NCBI RefSeq assembly: GCF_028389875.1
Contig: NC_084672.1
Span: forward strand, 3,261,501-3,325,500
Direction of reading: 5' to 3'
Length of the DNA stretch: 64,000 bases
DNA from: Rhea pennata
Lineage: Eukaryota; Chordata; Aves; Rheiformes; Rheidae
Part shown: piece after piece, positions 51,351 through 62,300 of the stretch
Numbering within the stretch: position 1 is the first letter of the stretch
Layout of the letters: each line of letters begins with the position of its first letter
Notes under the pieces: model-generated
Database searches by the model: none
Seen by the model: the letters and a program-made list of their open reading frames with translations, nothing else
What the model was told of the DNA's origin: nothing
Position numbers and translations under genes: made by a program

Positions 51351-51578
51351 TTAGAGGTTCTGATTTTTTTTTTTCCTGAGTTCTTGCCAAGACCCAACTG
51401 GACCAGGTGCTGAAGGTGAATTCAGACACTTTACCAGAACTTTGTTTGCAGCTTCAATCTTTGCATCCTCTTCCCTCAATCTAATTAAAACCTGCTGTAG
51501 CAATTGCTGTGAAGCCAGCCGCAGTGCTTTGGCAGGTAACGAACGCAGGGCAGTGAAACCTCCAGCTAATCCAGCCAT
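51351..51578 (-). other. Unidentified 75-codon minus-strand ORF
   Basis: Reads MAGLAGGFTALRSLPAKALR, then a helix-like segment with LLQQVLIRLREEDAKIEAAN and VLVKCLNSP, ending in a Lys-rich tail encoded by an A11 run before TAA. The ATG has strong context (A at -3, G at +4). The composition is rich in Ala/Leu/Glu/Lys and poor in the Cys/His/Trp noise of neighbouring random ORFs. It could be a retrocopy whose poly(A) is read in frame, a microprotein, or chance. I recognise no family. Confidence 0.2.
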
Positions 51579-51579
51579 G

Positions 51580-52170
51580 CTATGAAGTCATAAGAATCTT
51601 GTTAATTTTTAAAAAGCCCTTGATGCCCACTAATCCAAATCAATTTTCATTTCTTTCATAAAGTCATGCTTCCATTTAGGCTTCAGCGAAGAATTACAGC
51701 TAATTTGTTCGATTTTATAACAGTATAATTGAAAAAGTGATTTTAATGTCCTGGCAACCATATTCCCTTTCTTTGGTTGTTAATGAAAGAATCCATTAAA
51801 GTTAAATGATTTGGGCACAGATTCAAGTCGAATTGCCTGAATATTCTAGGGGAGTGTTTCTGACCATCTGCTGCTCTGTCATTGGCATTTATGTTGTAAA
51901 TAGGACCAAGAGAAGGACTTCACAGGTCTTGTTTGAACCATTAAGTGTAAAATATCATTTTAATTTTCTGATTTCAGTGTAAATAGTGGAAATACTCTGG
52001 AGAGTTGGAACTGTTCTGTTCTGCAGCATCCTGCACTTAAAACTATCACTGCTGAGCTCTATTTCCACATGCCTTTCAGAGGCTCTCCTGGCTATTTGTA
52101 TTGATTACAGCTCATCATTCAGTGGCATGTTGTAACTTCCTTTTAATGACAGGCAAGACAACTAAAAGTG
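51580..52170. promoter_or_regulatory. Candidate conserved non-coding element in intron 1
   Basis: A 590-bp AT-rich, CpG-poor, repeat-free stretch. It includes GTTAATTTTTAAAAAGCCC, TTACAGCTAATTTGTTCG, GGTTGTTAATGAAAGAATCC and TTTGTATTGATTACAGC. It looks like typical vertebrate ultra-conserved intronic sequence in texture. Conservation not testable here. Confidence 0.3.
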
Positions 52171-52959
52171 GAGCCTGCGAATGGAAGGCACATTTGATGG
52201 AGAAGTGTTTCTCCCAGTGCCTCAAGTCACATCCGTCTGCTTGCAAGTGCAACAGTACATCCTCATGCAGGACTGGCGAGTGTGAGCAGAGACAACGGAT
52301 CAGAGCAGATCAGGTCGTCCTCTTGCTGGCAGGTGATTTAGGGCTGTTGGGGCAGGCTGATACTGGGAAGCACAGGCCCCGTACACCACGGCAAGGGCAG
52401 AGTCAAAAGGCTTGTGTCCTCCTTTCCCTGGAACACACTTCTCCACTTTCTGTCAGTGCTGAGCTTTTGCAGCTCTGCTTGGTGGCACGCTGCATGGCCT
52501 GACCTGCTAGGAAGCAAAACGGGCAGTGAACTGGACCATGAAAGTTGTTGGGGATGACACTGGCTCTTGTTGGGTTTGAGCCTTTGACTTAGAGGTCTTT
52601 GGGGCCAGGCATAGGATCCTCTGCTAAAGCTGGAGGTATGTCCATCTTGCGCAAGTACAGTGCAGGTAGCCATCCCCGCATCGTGACCCCAGATCGCCTG
52701 TCACAGGGTTAATATTTACTCGTTCAGCTGGGGTGGCTATCCTCCCTACTTCAACAGCCTTGTGAGGTGAAGAAAAAAAATTCTCAGTGGTATCTTTCAT
52801 TGGAAATTACAAAACAGATCCTAAGTTCCTGGAGGTCTTGAAAAGCTGAGGAGACCAGGCTACGCTTGATAGGCTTGTTCCAAAGCTTTCTGCTACATTT
52901 TGCCTGTAACAGTTGAATTGCAGAGGCTGAAGCGTGGTAGAGAGGACAAGGATTTATTT

Positions 52960-53050
52960 GCTGGGAAGTCTGGGTTCTAGCTTCAGCCCTGCAGTGGAGA
53001 CACTGTTTCATTCCTTTGTGCTTTGAAATATATATAAAATAAAATTCCCC
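52960..53050 (-). repeat. Possible MIR-like remnant
   Basis: Plus-strand ctgggttctagcttcagccc, then a degenerate cacttcattc-type stretch, resembles the reverse of a MIR 3' half. Weak. Confidence 0.3.
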
Positions 53051-53559
53051 CTCCCCCCTGAGCATCAGAAGTGAATACGATGCTTAGTTTTCCTCTGTAT
53101 AGTGATGAGGAATTGACAGATGAAATGTTCACTGTTGGAGTTGAATTTTCTTCCACTTTGTGTGATTTTTATTTGTATATTTGGAGTACTTAAAGCCACT
53201 AACTGGGGTTGGGAGGGGAAGCTACAAGACATACTTAGAATTTTAATTATAGCCCATAAGTGAAGGACCTCTGTGTATTTTATTTTATAATAGTAGTTTC
53301 TAGTTAAGTGACTGTATTCAAGAGACATAATACTGAAACTTGTATCATATTATCTCAAGCATCAAGAGATGAAAGCATATCCTAAAAATATGCTAAACTT
53401 AAATAGTTCAAGTGCAAAAATAGATAACATTGTAACAGGAGATTCTTGTTGTCAGACTCTCCTGTGATGTTTGCAGATCAAACGTGTATGTGCTTTATGA
53501 AATAAAAACAGGAACTTCTGCATCTAACAAAAGCAAAATGACTGGCTTTCCTCTCTAAC

Positions 53560-54080
53560 ATCATTGGAAGAAAAAATACAGAGAGTAATTATGTGTTTAA
53601 ATGTTGTTCATGAAATCATGCAAATCTAAGCCAGTCCTTTTAGCTTGATGTAGTCCTTTAAAATGGCAAATATCAGCTTATTCTTCTTGGACCACTGTTC
53701 AGCAGCAAAATTATAGTCACCTAAGCAAATGGGCCTTACAATGTTAACACCAGCAGATAACAAAAATAGCATTTAATAACTTTCATTAGAGTTAGTGTTT
53801 CTAGAGCTTTAGGCCTCTGCTCTTGCAAGTCATTTACATAATTTGCAGGTACAAGCTGCTGTGCCAGACTGTCCATCTGATTCTCTCTCTGATCAGAGCA
53901 TATTAATGCTCTTGTTTGATGGTGTGTTACCAATAATTATCTTGGATTGCATTAGGAGCATTTCCAGCATTGCAGCTGGTCTCTATTTTTCACTGAGTAT
54001 ATTTCAGGGCCAATTACAGTACTCTGATGTGTTATTGTTCCAGTGTGTTTGTTCAGCCCTGTAATTTTAATATGCCTCTA
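53560..54080. promoter_or_regulatory. Candidate conserved non-coding element with octamer motif
   Basis: Contains a perfect POU octamer ATGCAAAT (53618-53625), a perfect inverted repeat AGAGCAT-ATTA-ATGCTCT (53895-53912), and CCAATAATTATC and GGGCCAATTACAG motifs. AT-rich and free of CpG and of recognised repeats. Confidence 0.4.
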
Positions 54081-55019
54081 CACTGTAAATTTATGAATGC
54101 AACCCCAGGGCTCTGTCCCGAGTTCCCCAGGCGTGCCATGCTTGCAGCTCTTCTGCAGGGATACTCTGCTATTCCTCCTCAGCTTTTTTAAGAACAGAAG
54201 GATGATAACTAGGAGATGAAAGGCTCCTCAGAGGCATTTACAGAGCAAAGCCTGAGGTTCAGCATGCTATTTTCTTGGAGTGGAGTAGGTGGGAAAGGGC
54301 AGGAGCTGGCTCAGCCCTCCCTGGCTCTGGCAGCATGTAGGATTGCCGAATTTCAACAGTTTTAGTGTTTAAGTCACTTTAGCACTCTTGGTAAGTGTCC
54401 TTCAGTGCAAGTGAGGCTAGTGGTGGTATTAATGTGCACAGGGACAGCCTGAATCTACCCTTCCTGTTCATTCTTAGTGGTGAGAGACACTTTGGGCAGA
54501 AGATATGAGGAAGGGCCTGGGCTAACAAGTTTAGATTCTGCGCAGTTCTAGACTTCAGGTGCTGTTTCAAAAGCCCTTCTGGGGACAGAGAGAAGAAACT
54601 ATGAAGGCTTAATCTTTCCTGAAAGAGTCGAGCACTTTACCATTGTGATCGCTGTTGACAATTCAACACAATGAATACGTTATTACTGCTATTGATTTGT
54701 TTATTCTTTCTGGACCACTTGTTTGCAGGGAGTGCTTAGAATAACAGACATCTCGATGAAACTGAGCACTCAGTCCGAAAAGCTGGTTTTGTGTTTGTCC
54801 TGACGTGGCAGTCATCATCTATAGATACAAGCATGTCGACTGGACAAACCTTGATGCTCATACAGAAACATGAGAGCATTTAGTCCTTCCTAGGAGACAG
54901 TTGATGCTCTGCTGTCATGAGTTGGTGGCTCCCCTGGTCCTGGGTGGCTGAAATGTGCAGCTGCAGTTGGCTTCAGTGTTAGGAGCATCAGGAGTGTCTT
55001 TAAAATATTGAGAGGGAGA

Positions 55020-55535
55020 TCTTCTCAGGTGTTTTGTTTCCTTGATGTCTGGTATATGATATTTATATGTAATGATATTCATTTACCTGCGGCTTTGGCA
55101 GCCTTTGCTTTTATCTAAGTGAGTCTAGTCATTAACCTACTTATCTTAATTACAGCTTTAGATAATGTCAGGGTTTTTTTAGATAAGACCTATAAACAGC
55201 AATATAGCATTGCATTTGTTTTAGAGGTGGTGGTGGTGGTTGTTTTCTTTCCATGCCATCCCTTCTGCTTGTTTTTAGCAGAGGGTTTAAGCAGAGCAGA
55301 GACAAAGAGCCCAGCATGGCTCTTTAGTAAGAGTTGCTTTTGGAGCATGCCACAACAAATCGATAAATTATGATTAATTTAACTTTTAAATGGAAGGGCT
55401 TTATGTACATGTGAAAATATAATACGGGACCACTGTGAAGAGAATGTATTAGATTGATGTCCCAAAGCCACAAAGCCTCATAGAGAATTATTAGATGCAA
55501 AGATCTTTATAATTAATTGAAGTAGCAAGAGCTTT
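55020..55535. promoter_or_regulatory. Candidate conserved non-coding element
   Basis: Motifs include CTTATCTTAATTACAGC, TTAGATAATG, AAATCGATAAATTATG, ATTAATTTAAC, AGATTGATGTC and CTTTATAATTAATTG, in keeping with HOX/PBX/GATA-type binding. A GTGGTGGTGGT stretch near 55228 interrupts the block. Confidence 0.35.
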
Positions 55536-55539
55536 TTTT

Positions 55540-56000
55540 GCGCTGGCAGCGTACTCCCTCCCTGAGAGTGTATTTCGAAGTAGTGTTGCTGACTAAAATG
55601 CATTTCCAGGCCTGTCATCTTGCTCTAGCTGTTGCAACCAGCCAAGGTCGTGATGTGGCTAATGCCAGTTCTGTCCGTAGCAGCTGGCTCCTGGACACTT
55701 CCTCTGGCTTGTGCGGGGACAGGGCTGAGCGTGCCCTGCCAGTGCTAGTCCTGGGCCCGGATGTGTACCTGCGTGTAAGGAGGCTTCGGAAGCCGGGGAG
55801 CGTGTCTGACGCACCACGCTGCTGCCGGGCCTGCACAGGCCCGGGAGAGATCGCTCCGGGGTGCCGCGTCGTGCCCTGCCCCGTGCTGCAGGGACCAGCA
55901 GGAGCGCGAGACACTCTGCTCGCAGTCTTTGCTGCGCTCCTGCTGCCCGCAGTGCCGTTCTGGTGCCCAGCTGCTCATCAGGCACTGAGATCCACTTAGT
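55540..56000. other. GC-rich patch inside intron 1
   Basis: A local CpG-richer segment (densest at 55.78-55.98 kb) with ORFs up to 153 codons on both strands. None has a domain or clear splice frame. It may be an intragenic CpG island or an alternative promoter, but nothing confirms it. Confidence 0.3.
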
Positions 56001-58200
56001 GACAGCGGATGATCTGAGACTCCCTTGCTGCTGACTGGATAAATATTCCTGCAGCAGTGGGAGATGGTGCACTATTAAATAAACCATCTAGCCTGCATGT
56101 ATGCAGGATTAGAATAAGGTCTGTTTCCTACCAACAAACAACTGCTGAGTGCTGGAATAGCTCTGCCGCATCTGGCTATCCAGTTTTAATGAAATGGTCT
56201 TTCCAGTAGTCCTGTAGACAGTTTTAGGAGTCTTCTGTTCCAGAGAGTTTGAAACGAAGGAGTTGTTACTTTCTTATTTCTAGCTTGCTTGAGTTGCCAT
56301 TACAAGCTGCAAAGTTCCAGTAACATCTGGTGACAGTTCTGGGAAATGAATGGAAGGATCTTGACCCTTCCATCTCCCAGGCCCTATTGCAGCTGAGCTG
56401 CTGAATGTTCCCTGGGAAAAGCCCTATTTTGCTGTGCCATGGGGAGGCTGAAGGCATAGTGCCCAAGGCTGTTCGGGTGCAGAGCTCCTCTTTGAGCCTC
56501 CTATTCCATAGAGATCAAGGGAGTCAGGTGCGTAAATACCTTGGAGGACAGACCTCCTTCTGCAGAGCTCATCCAATCCTGTTCTCAGTGCTGATGTTGC
56601 TGAGCACCCTGAATGCAGAGTTAAGAGATCTCCATCCAGATTTCATTCTGGGTCATCATTTGCCAAGTACAGTTGCCCTAAAAATGGGCTGAGAACAAGC
56701 TATTGACTTTTAGTTGTTAGTGCATAAGGTTTTCAAGAAGAAAGAGTGCTTTGTGCTGCTTTAGCAGGGACACACTGAAGTATAATTGCTATTTGAATTA
56801 CACAATGTGAATTTAAAGATTTTCTGCAGTGCTAAGAACATACGAAGAGCATCAGAGAACGTTACGTTTCAGCAGAACAATGGCACAGTAGTTGGCTCAC
56901 TGTGAGCTGGGGAAAACCCTTTGGAAGTAATAACTCCAGTTTTTCTTCAGCACTGTTCACTCCTGATTAAATGAGATTAATTGTGCTGTTGAGTTCTGCG
57001 AGTTCAGCATCCAAAATAAATACATAAATTAAGACCAGCAACAGTGCAGAGGCTTAACTGCAGTTTGAATTCCTGCCACCTCCTGCAGGATGTGGAGGGG
57101 AGAGAAGCTCTTTTCTCTTAGCGCGTGATATCCTGCAGAACACACGCAACGCCCCAGTGCTCTGCTTGCATTGTCTGTGCACCTTTCCTTGCTCCCTGGA
57201 AGGTTTTCTTTGGCTGGAGCGCTGCAAGGTGCACAAACCAGTTCCAAAGTGCCAGATGTGTGTGGAATAGGAAACGTACTGGCCGGGCTCCAGGCTGTGG
57301 GACCTGCAGCGCACAGCAGCTCCCCAGGAAAACCTCTGGCTGCCAAGAACTAGAAGTGATGTCAGCTCTGGAAGTGTGTCAGATTAGAAACCCTTGTACT
57401 TTGCTCTCTGTGAAGTATTAATCTCCCAAGGCCTGTACTATAACGGGTCTTGTCTGGCTCTGTGCAAGTTTATTTGTTTTGGGCTGGAAGTGTTTGTGGG
57501 TTTTTGCGTGAAGGCACTGGAAGCTGTCAGTGGGCTGTGGTTTAACTACTTTGGACTGGATCCTGTCTTTGAGTTGATCCTGCAGCCTCACTGAGCCATG
57601 CTGAAGATTGGCCTCCACTACCCTGAAGTGAAGGTCTAAACCTTGTAATTGCCAGCATGAGTGTTTGTAGGAATTGGCTGGGCAGGCTAGAGGGGTGATG
57701 ACACCTTGGGGCAGGGACCAGATCTTGCACGGTCCCACCCAGCCCTGCTCATTGGTGGCTCTTTGGATGGAGCTGTGGGGGCTGTTGTGGCAGGGTGTTG
57801 CAGGAACCAGGGTGGGGCTGGCAGGCAGGAAGGGTGGTCTGGCAGTCCAGGGGCAAAGTGCCAGGCTTGCTGGGTGCCGGCACTCTGAGGGTTGTTGCTT
57901 GCACAGATCCCTGGGGAAAGGGGCAATCTTCCTTGGTTTGGGGGGCCACTCCTAGCTGACAGCTCTCCGTGTGCTGCGATCGTGGGGCTGGGGAGTGCCA
58001 TGGGCACTTCAAGGCTTTTGCTTCGTGCAGAGTTACAGTGTTGGTACCTACTGCTGTTGCCACCTGGCTGCAGGCTGTGCAATCTTGTGTCTTCTAGCCC
58101 TCTGCAAGTGCTGTTTTATCTTTCGGTGTGGGAGTTAGAGGCATGCAAGCTGTGATGTCTAACTGCAGCCTTGTCACTAATGATAGTGTTTCGGTTATGG
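56001..58200 (+). other. Intron 1 of second gene, repeat-free stretch
   Basis: About 2.2 kb, GC-rising toward 57.7-58.1 kb. Nothing recognised beyond short ORFs. Confidence 0.5.
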
Positions 58201-58209
58201 CACTCTAAG

Positions 58210-58520
58210 AATAGGTGAGGCAAACACATAGGGAGAGGTGTTATCTTTTACTAGATCGATTGATATAGTTAGGAAAAGTGGGCTGGCTTTTGAGTGCCTA
58301 AGACTGCCAGTGGCTTTGACACAGCAATGACGTGTCAAAGTGAACATGGAGTGGTACAGCCTGGTTCTGCCCAGAGCTGTTGTTGCCTGTGCTTTGCTTG
58401 ATGTCTGCTCTGCCTCGGTCAGACCTGAAGAAGGCCTTGTGTTTGCCTGAAGCTCTTCTACTTCTTCCAGCTCAATCAGTTTGACTAAAAGGAGATAGTA
58501 CATCTCTGAAAATACTGCCT
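58210..58520. mobile_element. Degenerate inverted-repeat (palindromic) element
   Basis: The left part (58238-58290: gagaggtgttatcttttact... tggcttttgag) resembles the reverse complement of the right part (58425-58515: agacctgaagaaggccttgt ... actaaaaggagatagtacat). The half-sequence has the texture of a widespread amniote repeat whose two arms read 'gatattatcttttattggac' and 'cagacctgaagaagagc'. The family was not named with certainty. The arrangement suggests a small inverted-repeat transposon or two copies in opposite orientation. Confidence 0.4.
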
Positions 58521-58929
58521 TTCTTTCTTTCTTTAGGTCAGCGTGGGTGATGGCTTGAATGATGACAAGGTGGTGGCCCTGATGGAGCTGTTCTCGGACA
58601 GTCAGAAGGCAGCTGGGGCTATGGTGCATAACTGGAGTGGGTTTCTCTGGTGGGTTTATGACAGTAACAAACTGGAACTGGAACATACCCTGGTTGCCTG
58701 AATCAGCATGACAGTGCTGTGTTTCCATGTGGTACTGTGCTGTTCAGGAGCACATAATTAGTTTAATTATGGACCTAGCCCAGGGACTTGCGAGTCTGAC
58801 TGCGGCTCAGGTGATTTCAGCAGTGCTCGGTGCTGTACACAAGCAGAAAGGCAGGAGATGCTCCACTGGTTTGTACAGAAATGTGCCTTGTTTGGTTTTT
58901 GTCTGTATGTTTTGTTTTTAAAATAATCA

Positions 58930-58937
58930 CTAAATCA
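58930..58937 (+). repeat. 8-bp direct repeat, left flank of CR1
   Basis: CTAAATCA immediately before the CR1. The same octamer recurs at 59339-59346 at the end of the element, so it may be a target-site duplication. Confidence 0.5.
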
Positions 58938-59340
58938 TCTGCCCTGTGAGGAACGGCTGCGAGATCTGGGCCTGTTCAGCCTGGGGAAGAGAAGCCTGAG
59001 GGGGGATCTGATCAATGTGTACAAGTACCTGAAGGGAGGGTGTCAAGGGGATGGGGACAAACTCTTTTCCGTTGTCCATGGGACAGGACAAGAGGCAACG
59101 GGCAGAAATTGAAGCACAGGAAGTTCTGCCTGAACGTGTGGGGGAATTTCTTCCCTGTGAGAGTGACGGAGCACTGGAACAGGCTGCCCAGAGAGGCTGT
59201 GGAGTCTCCTTCTCTGGAGATAGTCAAGGCCTGTCTGGATGCAACCCTGTCTAACATGCTGTAGGTGACCCTGCTGAGGAGGGAGGTTGGACTAGGTGAT
59301 CTCCAGAGGTCCCTTCCAACCTTACTGATTCTATGATTCT
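58938..59340 (+). mobile_element. CR1 retroposon, 5'-truncated, avian type
   Basis: About 400 bp matching the CR1 3' region: ctgagg-type sequence gatctgggcctgttcagcct, aggtgatctccagaggtccc, ttccaacc, and the terminal attctatgattct. One frame still reads the end of the CR1 ORF2 protein (VRVTEHWNRLPREAVESPSL), ending near TAG 59262-59264. It is non-autonomous and 5'-truncated, as nearly all CR1 copies are. This is the clearest taxonomic marker in the window. Confidence 0.93.
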
Positions 59341-59346
59341 AAATCA
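59339..59346 (+). repeat. 8-bp direct repeat, right flank of CR1
   Basis: CTAAATCA, whose first two bases overlap the terminal ATTCT of the CR1. Partner of the copy at 58930-58937. Confidence 0.5.
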
Positions 59347-62300
59347 CAAATCTTCTTTCTCTGGACAAAGCCATTTGTCTCCTGTTGAACAGTAACCTTT
59401 TATTTGCTTATGCTGTGTAACAGAGATCAAGGGCGTATTTACTTCTGATAGCCAAAATTTCACCCAAACAAGTACGTTGCTTGTCTAGGTCTTTCTTCCT
59501 CATTAAGTGATTAAATTCCAAGGAAAGAAAAGGATTTATTCACCAGGAGACTGAGTTTTCCATGCTATTCTCGGCCATGGAGTGCAAACTCCGACAGATT
59601 TAGTACTGTGTGTCCTGGAGGTGAAAACAGTGCTCTGAGGGTCTTGCCTCTGACCGAGTAATTGCATGTCAGGAACCTGTCAAGCCTTGCTGTGCTGCTA
59701 GCTCACACTTCACGTGGTTGTTTATAGTTTTGTAATCATGAAAGCAAGAGAATTTATTCTTTTTTCCTCTGTGCTTAGTGGTAAGCTAGGCTGTTCCTGC
59801 CTCCACCTGATGTTGAAGGAGGAGAGACCCTAGGAGAGGTCCTTGGCTGTACATTAAGACGTGCCTTCAGAAAGGGAGATACTGGCTGGTTTAACGTGGG
59901 TTTTCAGATGCCCTCTGTTGCGTACTCTTGTTTGAATGTGGGATCAAGCCTTCCTGGCAGGGGCTGTGTTCACATGGAGTGCAGAGGACAGTTTTTGGCC
60001 TTGAAGATGTTACAAGTTGTGTTTATACTGCAGGCCCTGTTTTTTGTGCCAGTCAACAGGAGACTTTTCCATATACTTCACTGGGCTTGAACACCAGAGG
60101 TGAGTGGAGGGCTAATGGGAGTGAGGAAGAGATGACACAGATGATTTAGGAAAAAAAATTTTTTTTTCTTCCCTCTTGTATCATTTTTGTGTAATACAGC
60201 CATGGTGTTAGCAACACAGGAGAGAGTAAGCACCCCTTCAGAGCCTGGGTTCAGAGAATATAATTTTCTTGGAAGCAAAATGCTTTTAACTTGCAGCATC
60301 AGAAACCCTCCATTTCGGGGCATGCTCTGCACTTCAGCACATCTGTGTTTCCCCTGGAACGCTCTGCGTGTGCACGTATACACTGTATGTATCTATGTGT
60401 ACATAAGGATTTGCACACACATTCATAGCCCTGAAAGCACTGTTGTCTGCAGTAGAATAGCTGGGTGATTTGCTGGCATTAGTGGGGTTTAGTGTGACTC
60501 TGGTTACTGTGAGTGAATGGGCTGAGAACACTCTGTTCTACTCTCCCCACACGCTTCCTTGTGCTTTTGGCCCTTCCATTTTTCCTCTTTTTTTTTTTTT
60601 TTTTTAGTATTCTAGCTAGTTATTTTGAGATGTTTTCAGTGGCTGTTAAGTGATTTCTGGGCAGGTGATAGGTGGATTTGCATGCTCTGATCTAAAAGCC
60701 TTCTTTGAATATACTGTGGGATGTTGCCTTCCATAGGGGAAAGGTGTACGGGGTTCCCTGGCCCAAATTTAGACATCTGTGAGCTGAACATCTCTGGCTC
60801 TGCTAGACTTTCAAGTTTGAAGTTACATCACTACGGAGCCAAAGGAGGAAGCTCTCCAGCTCCGAAGTAAAGGTTCTGCAGCTGAAGTATCTGCCTTGAA
60901 CTGATCTGTGAAGGCTTTATGACTTCTGAGTCTGCCTCCAGATTATTATTGATGTCCATTGGAAGAGCTGTGTTTGCTGCATGAGGCAGGCTGCTGTTGT
61001 GGGTGGCTTTCGTGGCGTTCGTTAGAGCATTACTTCCTGCAGGTAGGATGGTGAAGGTGAGCAGGAGGCCGCATGTGTGCGTGGCCTTGTGTTTGAACAG
61101 AGTTGTATCCGTTTCTGTCACTGTATGGTGAAGAAATGGAGGTTGGAAGTAGTTGGCAGCTTCTGTGAGCACTTAACATTCCTGATTTTCATTTGTCTTT
61201 GATCTCACTTGGAGTAATTTTAGTCCATTCTGATCCTTTCTCTTGAAAGGACTTTTATCTCATTGTCAGCCTTGCTAATTTAATGTAGTGTTTTGAACCA
61301 GACCTCCTCCTACGTTTCCCGAGCCTGGAAGGTATTTCTTCCTTAATCAGGGAGTGTTTATACAGTCCTTTGAACATCTTAGGACTAGAGTCATAGTGGA
61401 TTTTTGTTGTTGTTCAAACACCAAGTCCAGGTTCTGGGCCCTGCTGTTTCAACCTCTGTACATGCAGAGGGCCTGTTCCAAAGAGCTAGCGGTATTTTGG
61501 GGCCAAAGTGGCAGTCAGGAAGGCTGGATGATTTGGAGTAGGTCTGCACTCCCCAGAGCAGCCTGGTATCAGGGGATCCATTTGCCCCAGCTTAGAAGCC
61601 TCCCAGGGCTGTCTTAAATGATAGGCAATGATGGATTGTCACGTGTCTGACCAAGGTTTTTCCAAGCTGACCTTTGTCATGGTCTTCTGCCAAGTGCTCA
61701 ATGTGAGCCAGTCTGCAACCTTGATGGCTGTGAGTATCTCTGGGCTTTTTGGATGGCTCCTTGGTCTAGAAATATTTCTAGTGGTCCTGGAATAAAGAGC
61801 AGCGGTTTGAATATGGTCATGTAGCTCTCACCATCACACGGATAGTGTATAGCTTGGCAGTGCAGTAGATGTTTGCAAGTAGAAACATTGATACCCTGGG
61901 GATTGGTTGCTCTAAACGCTGTTTGCCGTTTCTGGGCAGATAATAGGGTCGGAACATGTTTGCAGGAAAGGAGTGACTATTGCACTTCAAAGATGTTTAC
62001 TGGCATGAAGGCATAAAAGAGGACAACTTCTTCCTATTAATAGCCAGTGAGATTTTATTGTCAGTATCAGCTCCGTGAGTGCACTAAATACTGATGATAG
62101 GAACAGACTCTGGTCCCTCTTGGAGGTGAGGAGGAGCCTTTGATCCTTGTCACCTTAATAAGCATGTTCCCAGGCTGTGGCAGAACAGTTGTCAGCGAGG
62201 GTCTGATTTCAAATGCGTTTTCTTCAAATGGTTGCTTTGCCTCCCTTGGTATAGGAGAGAGACTCTTGAACCAGGCTGTCAGGCTAGGCTGTGGGTGAAC

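Noticed and set aside
55538..55999. 153-codon + strand ORF in the GC-rich patch of intron 1
   Set aside because: Minus-strand ORFs are equally open. Cys/Arg/Pro-rich composition with no Ig or FN3 signature, so it is not taken as an exon.
58195..58728. 177-codon minus-strand ORF as a gene
   Set aside because: It runs through both arms of a degenerate inverted-repeat element and has no domain. Better explained as repeat-derived.
59040..59264. 74-codon ORF as a host gene
   Set aside because: It is the tail of the CR1 ORF2 protein inside a truncated retroposon.
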